From positions 1 through 23,187 of the forward strand of contig JAZDHC010000035.1 in the NCBI GenBank assembly GCA_043806395.1: a DNA stretch of 23,187 bases, written 5' to 3'. The stretch comes from CG2-30-40-21 sp043806395. Its GTDB lineage: Bacteria; UBA9089; CG2-30-40-21. Shown piece after piece: positions 7,135 through 15,328 of this stretch (its first letter is position 1; each line of letters opens with the position of its first letter). Below the pieces are notes generated by a model, which ran no database searches, had not been told where the DNA came from, and saw nothing but the letters and a program-made list of their open reading frames with translations. Both the position numbers and the translations under genes were made by a program.

Positions 7135-8037
7135 ATGAATCGCTTCAAATTAATTTTTCCTGCTCTTTTTTTGATTTGCCTTGCATTGAATACACTGACT
7201 GGAAATCAAGCATATGCCCAATCAAAGCAAATCATGGAGCAATTAAAAATCCCTGATTCAGGCTATATTCAATTCATCACCACTCTGAATGGATCAACTA
7301 ACATAGGTCGAATTGTTGCAATTGGGAATGAGGAAATCAGTTTTCAAACAGATTCAGGAACGCTGACCATTCCTATCCCAAAGATCAAAAAAATTCGACA
7401 AATGCCTGTAGCATCTATTAATAACGGAGAATATTGGTTTCCTAATCCTAATACCACCCGGCTCTTCTTTGCCCCAACTGGACGCATGTTGAAAAAAGGT
7501 GATGGCTATTTCCAGGATATTTATCTTTTCTTTGTCAATACTGTCTATGGCTTGACTGATAACTTGACAATTGGAGGGGGTACATCCATTTTTCCTGGTG
7601 TGGACATTGACAAACAAATATTCTACTTGATGCCAAAGGTTGGATTAAAAGCCACAGAAAATCTCAATTTAGCAGCAGGTGCTTTAGCAATTCGGATACC
7701 ATTTGACGATAAAGCATCAGCTGTAGGTATCCTTTACGGTGTGGGAACTTATGGAAAACCGGATGCCAGCATCACTGCTGGACTGGGTTATGGATTTGTT
7801 GATCAGGAGGTTGCAAGCAAACCCATGATCATACTGGGTAGCGAAAAACGAATATCAAGACGCATTACATTGGTTAGTGAAAATTGGATTTTCCCTGGTG
7901 TGGATAATCCACTCGTTTCCTATGGTGTGCGTTTCTTTGGCGAAGGATTAAGTGTTGACATGGCCTTTTTTAATACAATAGGCGAAAACTTCTTGTTCCC
8001 CGGTATTCCATATATTGATTTTGTATTTTGTTTTTAA
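7135..8037 (+). CDS. Secreted protein, predicted outer-membrane beta-barrel
   Basis: This 300-residue protein has a clear signal peptide (hydrophobic 5-20, cleavage likely after AYA at 28). Residues ~43-92 look like a small all-beta domain (LNGSTNIGRIVAIGNEEISF, then LTIPIPKIKKI). The rest alternates Gly/aromatic-rich strands, as in outer-membrane barrels: RLFFAPTGRMLKKGDGYFQD, LFFVNTVYGLTDNLTIGGG, and IFYLMPKVGLKATENLNLAAG. It ends in Phe (FVFCF), the usual terminal residue recognised by the BAM machinery. The function is unknown. AAGGAG precedes the ATG, and the gene starts 14 nt after the ABC-F gene. Its TAA stop is formed by the first bases of the TAACTACTCA end of the repeat element that follows, so insertion or recombination of that element may have set the C-terminus. 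Confidence 0.75.
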   Translation: MNRFKLIFPALFLICLALNTLTGNQAYAQSKQIMEQLKIPDSGYIQFITTLNGSTNIGRIVAIGNEEISFQTDSGTLTIPIPKIKKIRQMPVASINNGEYWFPNPNTTRLFFAPTGRMLKKGDGYFQDIYLFFVNTVYGLTDNLTIGGGTSIFPGVDIDKQIFYLMPKVGLKATENLNLAAGALAIRIPFDDKASAVGILYGVGTYGKPDASITAGLGYGFVDQEVASKPMIILGSEKRISRRITLVSENWIFPGVDNPLVSYGVRFFGEGLSVDMAFFNTIGENFLFPGIPYIDFVFCF

Positions 8038-8267
8038 CTACTCAGGGAGAGGAATTCACCACAGAGACACGGAGAACACAGAGAACCACAAGAGATTTTC
8101 AGGATGTTTTTAGGGTGTTCCCCTACGATTTAAGGCAATATCAATTATGCAAGAGAAGTGAAAGATAAGAAACAATGGCATTCCCCTTAGTAAAGGGGGA
8201 TTGGGGTTGTTTTTCATCAATTCTCTGTGTTCTTCGTGTTCTCTGTGTCTCCGTGGTGAGTAGTTAC
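8035..8267. repeat. Inverted-repeat element, TAACTACTCA ends (copy 1)
   Basis: The element begins TAACTACTCA (8035-8044) and ends with its reverse complement TGAGTAGTTA (8257-8266). Just inside lie long imperfect arms: CACCACAGAGACAC plus GAACACAGAGAA at 8057-8085 pair with 8221-8259. The centre holds a smaller palindrome CCCCTTAGTAAAGGGG (8183-8198). No protein is encoded, as expected of a MITE-like or REP-like element. The right end is 9 nt before the ribosome binding site of argG, and no separate promoter is seen for argG outside the element. Confidence 0.85.
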
Positions 8268-8288
8268 AAATATTATAAGGAGGATCGT

Positions 8289-9533
8289 ATGTCATTAAAA
8301 CCAAAAAAGATTGTTCTGGCTTATTCAGGCGGATTGGATACATCCGTGATGATTCAGTGGCTAAAGGAGCAGTATGATGCTGAGATTATTGCCTTTGCTG
8401 CTGATCTGGGACAGGGTGAAGATTTGGCACCCTTGAAGGAAAAAGCATTGGCTACAGGTGCGAGTAAGATCTATATTGAGGATCTCCAGGAGGAATTTGT
8501 AAATGAGTACATCTTTCCTGCCCTTAAAGCAGATGCTGTGTATGAAAAAAAATACCTGCTGGCTACAGCCCTTTCCAGACCATTGATTGCTAAAAAATTG
8601 GTGGAAATAGCTAACTTAGAGTCCGCAGATGCGGTTGCTCATGGGTGTACAGGCAAGGGGAACGATCAGGTAAGGTTTGAGGTGGGTATTTCAACCCTTG
8701 CCCCTGAACTGCAAATATTAGCCCCAGCCAGAGGATGGGAATTTAAGTCAAGAGAAGAAGAAATGGAGTATGCTCAAAAGCATAATATCCCTGTTTCAGT
8801 GAAAAAAGGCAGCCTTTATAGTATTGATAAAAACCTCTGGGGGATAAGCGTGGAGTGTGGGGTCATAGAAGACCCTGCAATTGAACCGCCGGATGATAGC
8901 TACATAATAGTTTCTCACATAAACAATACGCCAGATGTCCCTGAATATGTAGAGATAGAGTTTGAGACAGGTGTGCCAGTGGGCATGAATGGTGAAAAAA
9001 TGAAGCCTGTGGAGCTTATCACAAGATTAAATATCCTTGGTGGCAAACATGGTGTAGGCAGGGTGGATATGGTGGAAAACAGGGTAATAGGTATTAAGTC
9101 CAGAGAGGTTTACGAAGCCCCGGCAGCATATATCCTGCACGAGGCACATTGGGCACTTCAGGCTCTGGTTCTGGATCGCGAATGTAGCCATTTTAAGGAA
9201 ACAGTGGCTTTGAAATATGCGGAATTAGTATACTATGGTCTCTGGTTTACCCCATTAAAAAATGCTCTTGATGCCTTTGTGGATACAACCCAGGCTTTCG
9301 TTACGGGTACGGTAAGGCTAAAGTTGTATAAGAGTAGTGTAAATATTGCTGGTAGGATGTCCCCATTTTCCCTGTACAGCCATAAATTGGCTACCTATGA
9401 TGCTGAGGATGCTTTTGATCATACGGCGGCAGAGGGGTTTGTGAAGATATGGGGACTGCCGTATAAGCATAATCGTGTAATTGGAGAGACATGCAATGTG
9501 CAAGATAAAATATTCATGCGTATGAATCCATGA
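8289..9533 (+). CDS. argG: Argininosuccinate synthase
   Basis: This 414-residue cytosolic enzyme condenses citrulline and aspartate with ATP to argininosuccinate, the penultimate step of arginine synthesis. The ATP pyrophosphatase P-loop AYSGGLDTSV is at 11-20. HGCTGKGNDQVRFE (118-131) binds substrate and nucleotide, and ECGVIEDP and GGKHGVGRVDMVENRVIG are the usual later motifs. Length is typical (about 400-415). The start at 8289 has an ideal AAGGAGG (8277-8283) 5 nt upstream; the open frame reaches back to 8175 but that part only reads the repeat element. Stop and next start overlap as ATGA, so the flippase-like gene is translationally coupled. No other arginine gene is in the window. Confidence 0.98.
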   Translation: MSLKPKKIVLAYSGGLDTSVMIQWLKEQYDAEIIAFAADLGQGEDLAPLKEKALATGASKIYIEDLQEEFVNEYIFPALKADAVYEKKYLLATALSRPLIAKKLVEIANLESADAVAHGCTGKGNDQVRFEVGISTLAPELQILAPARGWEFKSREEEMEYAQKHNIPVSVKKGSLYSIDKNLWGISVECGVIEDPAIEPPDDSYIIVSHINNTPDVPEYVEIEFETGVPVGMNGEKMKPVELITRLNILGGKHGVGRVDMVENRVIGIKSREVYEAPAAYILHEAHWALQALVLDRECSHFKETVALKYAELVYYGLWFTPLKNALDAFVDTTQAFVTGTVRLKLYKSSVNIAGRMSPFSLYSHKLATYDAEDAFDHTAAEGFVKIWGLPYKHNRVIGETCNVQDKIFMRMNP

Positions 9534-10516
9534 ATAAACTCAAATGGCTCGGAATACTTATCAGCATTATCTTATTGGGACTGATCATCTGCAAGATAGA
9601 CCTGACAGCGTTTGGAAAAGCCTTGGTTGGGCTGAATTATTTCTTCCTCATAGCCGGGATATCAGTCTATTTTCTCGGCTATCTGGTGAGAACTGTCAGG
9701 TGGTATTATCTGTTATCCCATGCCAAAAAGATAAAACTTGGCAGCTTGTTTAGCATTATGATTATTGGATTTATGGCAAATAACATTCTGCCGGCAAGGG
9801 CTGGGGAGTTTGTGCGGGCATACATGCTTGGGATAAAGGAATCCATAAGCAAAAGCCTTGCTTTGGCAACCGTGGTCATGGAAAGGATACTTGATGGGCT
9901 GGTATTTGTCTTGCTGCTTCTTATCATCTGGCTGTTCTTTCCTTTACCTGAATGGATAAAAAAGATAGGCATTGTGTCTACAGCCATTTTTGGGTGTGCT
10001 ATTTTATTTATGGCGTGGCTTGGATACTACAAACTTCATGCAATAGAATTATTTCGCAAGGGCTTTTTCTGGCTGCCTCAAAAACTATTGAATAAAATAA
10101 TTCACCTGCTTAAATATTTTATTGAAGGATTACAGGTTCTTCAAAGCAAGAGAGATTTTTTAAGGGTTTGCCTGCTTTCGTTGATTACCTGGGGTATAGA
10201 GTTGGGCATGTATTATTTGACCATTCTTTCCTTTGGCATAAATCTGCCGTTTTATGGGGTAGTATTGCTCATGGTTATGGTCAATCTGGCCATCATGATC
10301 CCTTCAGCCCCAGCCTATATTGGGGTATTTCAGGTTGCAGTGTTAGGAGTGTTGTGTAAATTCTTTGGGCTTGAATATAATCTATCATTAGCTGTTTCTG
10401 TGGTTTTACATGGGATTATTGTTGTTCCGGTAACTATTCTTGGGTTTGTTTTTATGGCAAGGGAGAATATGTCGTTTTCGGGGATGGTTAAGGGACAAAA
10501 CATATCTGCCAGTTGA
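9530..10516 (+). CDS. Flippase-like / lysylphosphatidylglycerol synthase TM-domain membrane protein
   Basis: This 328-residue polytopic membrane protein has about eight helices (for example 5-22, 36-56, 72-86, 120-138, 142-160, with more after 205). It carries the hallmark of the YbhN/AglD/UPF0104 family: NNILPARAGEFVRAYMLG at 84-101 followed by SLALATVVMERILDGL at 109-124. This matches the integral membrane half of MprF-type proteins without the soluble aminoacyl-transferase half. Members are thought to flip lipid-linked molecules; some archaeal members act in lipid-linked glycan synthesis. It overlaps argG by 4 nt (ATGA), so it is coupled to arginine synthesis in expression, with no obvious metabolic link. 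It ends 41 nt from the convergent metalloprotease gene, with no terminator visible between. Confidence 0.88.
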   Translation: MNKLKWLGILISIILLGLIICKIDLTAFGKALVGLNYFFLIAGISVYFLGYLVRTVRWYYLLSHAKKIKLGSLFSIMIIGFMANNILPARAGEFVRAYMLGIKESISKSLALATVVMERILDGLVFVLLLLIIWLFFPLPEWIKKIGIVSTAIFGCAILFMAWLGYYKLHAIELFRKGFFWLPQKLLNKIIHLLKYFIEGLQVLQSKRDFLRVCLLSLITWGIELGMYYLTILSFGINLPFYGVVLLMVMVNLAIMIPSAPAYIGVFQVAVLGVLCKFFGLEYNLSLAVSVVLHGIIVVPVTILGFVFMARENMSFSGMVKGQNISAS

Positions 10517-10557
10517 AAAAAGTTACCTATCTCACCTCTGTCATTTTGTAATACTGA

Positions 10558-12219
10558 CTATCGTATTATAACTATTCTTCCCACTTTTCCCCCCTTTCCT
10601 TCCTCTGTTACTACGAAAAAATATACCCCGGACGAAATCCCTTCATCTATGACAGGCCATTTCCAGATAATAGACGCATGTTCTTTTTCTCTGATAATAT
10701 CACCAGCAAGGTCATATATTCTGATATTAGCATCATTTGTCAAGCCCTTGAAGATAATATGGGTATCGCCTGTTGACTGTCTGAACGGTACAGGGTAAAC
10801 TACCACGGAGTTGAGGTTGAGTTGGGCATCATGTAATATGTCAGAAATATCTGTGCTATAATTGCTGATATTCCCGGCAGAATCTATGGCTCTGACCACA
10901 AAGGTGTATGTCCCGTCACTCAGGATAGATGTCGTAAAGGTAAAATCTTCCTCTGGCTCATCAAATAAACCATCCGAAGCTGTTGCAGATGACCATGAGC
11001 CATTGTTTATTCTGTATTCAACCTGCAAGATGGTGTTGATGGTTATATCATGAAGGGGTGAGTCTTCTTGTGGGTTTTTGTTGGGCACAGCCGTAACCGA
11101 GGCACTGCCAATATATGTTGGGGTTTGGTTTGATGTTGGATCAGGGGAATACGGGGTAAGAAAAATATTGGGGGATGAGTCAATCACATCAAGGATATTG
11201 TCCGTATCTGTATCCCATAACCCTAATTGCCCGCGGGTATAATCACACACCTGATGATTGGCAAATGGGTTGATAAGCCCTTTCATGATACAGGGAACGG
11301 CACTTTCATAGTTGCCATTAATCACATTCAGATACCCACTGTATTCAGTCTTTGAGGATGCACCACTGTATTCATCTAAGGCATAAAAAACATGCCCTGT
11401 CTCATGAGCACAACATGAGTCCATATTTTCAATGCCATAGTTTCCATTGTCATAGGTCATTACCATAAATGGCCCACCCAGATAGGCATAGGCAAACATA
11501 CCATCTGGAAAATTCCCATCCGTATCATTGCTTGAGTCAGCCACGAATATGGTAAAAGCCCAATGTGTGTTAAGCATATCCCGAATATGGTTATTGTAGT
11601 CAAACACACAATAAAAATAATCTTCAACCAATCCTGTCCCAGGATTCGTATATCCCATGGCATTCATCACCTGATTAATCCATGTTTTTTCGCTACTTGT
11701 AGCGATTGGTTCACTGGCTATCTTTACGCTCTGAGTACCGTCAAATGGGGTATGAATGTCATAATAAAATGAGAGATGAGCATCTGGTTCAATACTTGCC
11801 CACCAATCCATGGCTGCCTTTATTTTACTGATAACTTTTGTAACTTCATCCTGTGTCCAGTTTTCTGTATTTCCAGTGCTTTCAGGGAGGATAATCCCCA
11901 CAGCTATCTTACCAACCATGTAGTTGGAGGTATCATAAAAGTCACCGTTATAAGGTGGTGCCTTTAACAGAGGGGCAGCCATTGTCGGAGGTTTCTTCTT
12001 TAATATTTTACAATCATTTGAAGGAGGCAACAGCTCTTTTGTGGGTAATATTGGTGTTATTGTTGGAGAGATTAGCCCGGATGCAGCAATGCCAATGGTT
12101 GGTAACAAGCAAAGAATAGCAATAATAGCCATCCTGAAACCTGACTTAAATGACGGACAAGAATGTCTGCCCTTTGTTAACTTACCCCTGTTAATCTCTG
12201 ATACCTGATATTTTTTCAT
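10558..12219 (-). CDS. Secreted zinc metalloprotease with FlgD/T9SS-like C-terminal domain
   Basis: At 553 residues (from ATG 12219), the order is: a long basic N-region with hydrophobic signal segment at ~30-46 (AIIAILCLLPTIGIAA); a catalytic domain with HETGH at 272-276 (HExxH zinc site), Asp282 at the metzincin third-ligand position, and a Cys-Ile-Met at 310-312 that could be the Met-turn; a DTDTDNILDVIDSSP stretch resembling a Ca2+-binding thrombospondin type 3 repeat (~336-350); an Ig-like domain (~398-455); and a C-terminal FlgD-Ig/T9SS sorting-type domain (VYPVPFRQS, then IRIYDLAGDIIRE, SSGVYFFVV, GRIVIIR). HETGHVFYALDEY recalls M64-type peptidases, but the family is not settled. A TTG at 12225 and an ATG at 12132 are alternative starts. 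The promoter places transcription almost at the ATG. No T9SS gene is present here. Confidence 0.82.
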   Translation of the reverse strand: MKKYQVSEINRGKLTKGRHSCPSFKSGFRMAIIAILCLLPTIGIAASGLISPTITPILPTKELLPPSNDCKILKKKPPTMAAPLLKAPPYNGDFYDTSNYMVGKIAVGIILPESTGNTENWTQDEVTKVISKIKAAMDWWASIEPDAHLSFYYDIHTPFDGTQSVKIASEPIATSSEKTWINQVMNAMGYTNPGTGLVEDYFYCVFDYNNHIRDMLNTHWAFTIFVADSSNDTDGNFPDGMFAYAYLGGPFMVMTYDNGNYGIENMDSCCAHETGHVFYALDEYSGASSKTEYSGYLNVINGNYESAVPCIMKGLINPFANHQVCDYTRGQLGLWDTDTDNILDVIDSSPNIFLTPYSPDPTSNQTPTYIGSASVTAVPNKNPQEDSPLHDITINTILQVEYRINNGSWSSATASDGLFDEPEEDFTFTTSILSDGTYTFVVRAIDSAGNISNYSTDISDILHDAQLNLNSVVVYPVPFRQSTGDTHIIFKGLTNDANIRIYDLAGDIIREKEHASIIWKWPVIDEGISSGVYFFVVTEEGKGGKVGRIVIIR

Positions 12220-12226
12220 AAACAAT

Positions 12227-12255
12227 ATGATACATTATTTTTCAAGAATTTGCAA
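12227..12255 (-). promoter_or_regulatory. Promoter for the metalloprotease, suggesting leaderless mRNA
   Basis: On the minus strand, TTGCAA (12250-12255) and TATCAT (12227-12232) are 17 nt apart. Transcription 6-8 nt past the -10 box begins at about 12219-12221, which is the A of the ATG or a base or two before it. No Shine-Dalgarno sequence precedes that ATG, unlike nearly every other gene in the window. Confidence 0.55.
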
Positions 12256-12268
12256 TAAGAAATTTTTC

Positions 12269-12297
12269 TTGACATACCCTTGAAATTGAGATATAAT
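12269..12297 (+). promoter_or_regulatory. Sigma-70 promoter for metK, perfect consensus
   Basis: TTGACA (12269-12274) and TATAAT (12292-12297) are exactly 17 nt apart. Start near 12304 gives a leader of about 47 nt, too short for a SAM riboswitch. It is arranged divergently with the metalloprotease promoter; the -35 regions are about 14 nt apart. Confidence 0.9.
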
Positions 12298-12303
12298 ATA
12301 ATA

Positions 12304-12320
12304 TGATTATTAAATAATCA
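12304..12320. promoter_or_regulatory. Palindrome at the metK transcription start
   Basis: TGATTATTAAATAATCA has 8-nt arms around a single central base and begins at the predicted start site. It could be an operator covering the start or a 5' stem protecting the mRNA. The A/T-rich arms make the stem weak. Confidence 0.4.
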
Positions 12321-12350
12321 TCATTCAATAAAAGGAGGAAGTTGTAATAG

Positions 12351-13487
12351 ATGGGAAAGAATTTTTTGTTTACATCTGAATCAGTAACAGAAGGGCATCC
12401 AGATAAATTGGCTGATCAGATATCAGATGCTGTTCTGGATGCCATTCTGGAAAATGACCCTGATGGAAGGGTTGCTTGTGAAACACTTGTTGCCATGGGG
12501 CTGGTGTTTGTAGCCGGTGAGATTACCACTAACTGCTATGTTGATGTGCAAAAGGTGGCAAGGAATGCTATCAGGGATGCTGGCTATAATAATCCTGCCT
12601 TTGGATTTGATTTTGCGGATTGCTCGGTGATTACCTCTATTAATGAGCAATCACCGGATATTGCCCTTGGTGTGGATAAGGAAGGAGCTGGTGATCAGGG
12701 GATGATGTTTGGTTTTGCTACCGATGAAACCCCGGAATTAATGCCATTACCAATCATGTTAGCCCATAAATTGGCTCGACGGCTCTCCTATATTAGAAGA
12801 GAAAAGTTGTTGCCATGGGTAAGACCGGATGGGAAGTCTCAGGTAACAGTAGAATATATTGATGGCAAACCAGCCAGGGTAGATACAGTTGTCATTTCTA
12901 CCCAGCATGATGAGGATGTAACCATAGGAACCATTCGGGAAGGGATAATTGAAGAGGTGATTAAGCATATTATCCCTCAAGAATTATTGAAGGATACTAA
13001 ATATTTTATTAATCCTACCGGAAGGTTTGTCATTGGTGGTCCTCAGGGAGATACAGGGCTTACCGGCAGAAAGATTATCGTTGATACCTACGGTGGTTGG
13101 GGAAGACATGGTGGTGGATGCTTTTCAGGCAAGGATCCATCAAAGGTAGACCGTTCTGCTGCCTATATGGCACGGTATGTGGCAAAGAATATTGTTGCTG
13201 CCGGGTTGGCAAAAGAGTGTGAGATACAGCTTTCTTATGCCATTGGTGTTGCCGAGCCTGTATCTATTATGATAGATACCCATGGCACAGGTAAAATGCC
13301 AGATGAAAAAATAGAGAAATTTGTTCGAGCACACTTTGATATGACGCCAAAGGGGATTATCAAAACATTGCAACTCAAAAGACCAATCTATAAGCCAACC
13401 GCAGCTTATGGGCATTTTGGCAGGGAAGAGGATAGCTTTTCGTGGGAAAAAACGGATAAGGCGGAGTTGTTGAAGGGATGTAAGTAG
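12351..13487 (+). CDS. metK: S-adenosylmethionine synthase
   Basis: This 378-residue cytosolic enzyme makes S-adenosylmethionine from methionine and ATP, releasing phosphate and pyrophosphate. The N-terminal FTSESVTEGHPDKLADQISD contains the catalytic His16. GAGDQGMMFGFATDE is at 112-126, and the phosphate-binding loop GGGCFSGKDPSKVDRS at 254-269. A bulky-free Cys replaces the usual Ala in GGGAFSGKD. Length is typical (about 380-400). The ATG has a strong AAAGGAGG (12331-12338) 12 nt upstream, a slightly long spacing; the in-frame TTG nearer to it is followed by stop codons. It is expressed from a perfect consensus promoter. The downstream neighbour ahcY recycles the product of SAM-dependent methylation, 122 nt away across a repeat. 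Confidence 0.98.
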   Translation: MGKNFLFTSESVTEGHPDKLADQISDAVLDAILENDPDGRVACETLVAMGLVFVAGEITTNCYVDVQKVARNAIRDAGYNNPAFGFDFADCSVITSINEQSPDIALGVDKEGAGDQGMMFGFATDETPELMPLPIMLAHKLARRLSYIRREKLLPWVRPDGKSQVTVEYIDGKPARVDTVVISTQHDEDVTIGTIREGIIEEVIKHIIPQELLKDTKYFINPTGRFVIGGPQGDTGLTGRKIIVDTYGGWGRHGGGCFSGKDPSKVDRSAAYMARYVAKNIVAAGLAKECEIQLSYAIGVAEPVSIMIDTHGTGKMPDEKIEKFVRAHFDMTPKGIIKTLQLKRPIYKPTAAYGHFGREEDSFSWEKTDKAELLKGCK

Positions 13488-13500
13488 TAGTTATAAAGAT

Positions 13501-13587
13501 TTACCGCAGAGACGCAAAGACGCAGAGAAAAGGGACAAAAAGGAAAAGTATGAAAAATTCTCTGTGCCTCAGCGTCTCTGCGGTGAA
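13501..13587. repeat. Inverted repeat, CCGCAGAGACGC type, between metK and ahcY
   Basis: The left arm (13501-13529, ACCGCAGAGACGCAAAGACG and on) pairs with the right arm (13558-13587, TTCTCTGTGCCTCAGCGTCT and on) as a long imperfect hairpin around a 28-nt purine-rich loop. The arms are a variant of the CACAGAGACAC arms at 8057 and 8221. The element fills most of the 122-nt gap and ends about 12 nt before the ahcY ribosome binding site. Confidence 0.85.
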
Positions 13588-13609
13588 TAATATTATTTAA
13601 GGAGGCAAT

Positions 13610-14869
13610 ATGGATTTTGATGTCAAGGATTTAAGCCTTGCTGAAAAGGGAAGGCTAAGGATTGAATGGGCGGGTAGAGAGATGCCTGTTCTAAAATTAA
13701 TAAAGGAAAGATTTCTGAAGGAAAAGCCATTAAAAGGAATGAGATTGGCTGCCTGTTTACATGTAACCTCAGAGACAGCTAATCTGATGGATACATTGGC
13801 TGCTGGTGGGGCAGAGGTCATGATTTGTGCCTCTAATCCACTCTCTACACAGGATGATGTGGCTGCAAGCTTAGTTACTCATTTTAATATTCCTACCTTT
13901 GCCATTAAGGGTGAGGATAATGAAACATACTATAAACACTTAAATAAAGTTCTTGACCTTAAACCACATATGACTATGGATGATGGGGCAGACATGGTGT
14001 CTGCTATCCATAAGACAAGGCAGGAATTATTGGAGGGTATCATTGGTGGCACAGAGGAGACCACCACCGGGGTGATTCGGTTAAAGGCTATGGCTAAAGA
14101 AGGTGTTTTGAAATACCCTATCATTGCCGTAAATGATGCCATGACAAAACACTTTTTTGATAACCGCTATGGCACTGGTCAAAGCACTATGGATGGTATC
14201 CTGCGGGCAACCAATATTCTTGTTGCTGGTAAAAATTTTGTTGTTTGTGGATATGGCTGGTGTGGCAAGGGACTTGCCATGAGGGCTAAAGGAATGGGAG
14301 CCAAGGTTATTGTGACTGAAATAAATCCACTTTGTGCCCTTGAGGCAACGATGGATGGGTTTGCCGTTATGCCTATCCTTGATGCAGCTAAGGTTGGTCA
14401 CATCTTTGTGACAGTAACCGGGGATATAAATGTTATTGATGCAGAGCATTTTGGTGTGATGATGGATGGTGCGATTGTTGCCAATTCAGGACATTTTAAT
14501 GCTGAGTTAAACATTAATGCCTTAGAGGTTATGGCTGTTTCTAAACGACAGATAAGAGAGTTTATGGAAGAATATACCTTAAGCAATGGTGGTCGCAGGA
14601 TATATCTTCTCGGAGAGGGAAGATTGGTTAATCTGGCTGCCGCTGAAGGGCATCCCGCTGCTGTAATGGATATGAGCTTTGCCAATCAGGCTTTGTCTGC
14701 TGAATATATGGTTAAGGAATGCAAAAATTTACAGAAGAATGTTTATACTATTCCTGAACATATGGATATGGAAATAGCCAGATTAAAATTAGAGTCAATG
14801 GGGATAAAGATAGATACCCTGACACAGGAACAGGAGAAATATCTTGCTTCATGGCAGGAAGGGACATAG
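13610..14869 (+). CDS. ahcY: Adenosylhomocysteinase
   Basis: This 419-residue NAD-dependent enzyme splits S-adenosylhomocysteine into adenosine and homocysteine, relieving product inhibition of methyltransferases. HVTSETANLMDTL (51-63) and MTMDDGADMVSAIH (121-134) line the substrate site. GGTEETTTGV (146-155) and VNDAMTKHFFDNRYGTGQS (174-192) carry the catalytic Glu, Asp and Lys. The NAD fold has VVCGYGWCGKG (211-221). It is the short form lacking the roughly 40-residue insert of many proteobacterial and eukaryotic enzymes, and it ends LTQEQEKYLASWQ without a C-terminal Lys-Tyr tail, as in Thermotoga and archaeal proteins. A strong AAGGAGG (13599-13605) lies 4 nt before the ATG. It follows metK and precedes the PTS EIIA gene by 56 nt of nearly pure purine sequence. 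Confidence 0.97.
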   Translation: MDFDVKDLSLAEKGRLRIEWAGREMPVLKLIKERFLKEKPLKGMRLAACLHVTSETANLMDTLAAGGAEVMICASNPLSTQDDVAASLVTHFNIPTFAIKGEDNETYYKHLNKVLDLKPHMTMDDGADMVSAIHKTRQELLEGIIGGTEETTTGVIRLKAMAKEGVLKYPIIAVNDAMTKHFFDNRYGTGQSTMDGILRATNILVAGKNFVVCGYGWCGKGLAMRAKGMGAKVIVTEINPLCALEATMDGFAVMPILDAAKVGHIFVTVTGDINVIDAEHFGVMMDGAIVANSGHFNAELNINALEVMAVSKRQIREFMEEYTLSNGGRRIYLLGEGRLVNLAAAEGHPAAVMDMSFANQALSAEYMVKECKNLQKNVYTIPEHMDMEIARLKLESMGIKIDTLTQEQEKYLASWQEGT

Positions 14870-14925
14870 GGGAAGGAAAGAAGGCTGAAGGTGGATAGGC
14901 TGAAGACAGGGAAGGGGAAAGGAAA

Positions 14926-15324
14926 ATGATCGGAATTGTTGTGGTCACACATGGCAATATGTGTGTAGAGTTAATCAAGACCGCAGAGATGGTGATAGGG
15001 GAATGTCAAAATACCATGGCAATCCCCTTTCTGTGCCATGAATCTTGCGAAGAACGAACCCTGAAGATTGAACAAGCCATATTCCAAGTGAATCAGGGTG
15101 ATGGTGTAGTAATATGTACCGACTTTATAGGCGGGAGTTGCTGCACCATCTCCGGTGCATTTTTGAGGGATGAGAATATAGAGGTTTTAACAGGCGTTAA
15201 CCTGCCAATGATTATAAATCTTGTCAATCATCGAAATGAGGGTAGGTTAAAGGATGCCGTTGTCACCGCACGAGAGGCAGGGATCAAAAATATTGTCAAT
15301 CTCAGAGAGAGGATGAAGCAATAA
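14926..15324 (+). CDS. PTS mannose-family EIIA component
   Basis: This 132-residue cytosolic phosphocarrier takes phosphate from HPr and gives it to EIIB. The start IGIVVVTHGN holds the active His9. TDFIGGSCCTIS (65-76) is the family's DxxGGSP-type loop with Asp66 near the His; Cys replaces the usual Pro. TGVNLPMIINLV (89-100) and a REAGIKNI-type C-terminus complete a full-length domain. It stands alone, not fused to EIIB as in E. coli ManX. GAAGGGG lies about 8 nt before the ATG. It is the first of six PTS genes on this strand; a 218-nt gap filled by a repeat element separates it from EIIB. Confidence 0.94.
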   Translation: MIGIVVVTHGNMCVELIKTAEMVIGECQNTMAIPFLCHESCEERTLKIEQAIFQVNQGDGVVICTDFIGGSCCTISGAFLRDENIEVLTGVNLPMIINLVNHRNEGRLKDAVVTAREAGIKNIVNLRERMKQ

Positions 15325-15328
15325 AACA

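Noticed and set aside
8175..8288. N-terminal extension of argG
   Set aside because: It only translates the inverted-repeat element; the start at 8289 has an ideal ribosome binding site and begins the known protein.
12298..12350. SAM riboswitch upstream of metK
   Set aside because: The leader is about 47 nt and shows none of the conserved helices; a consensus promoter sits immediately upstream.
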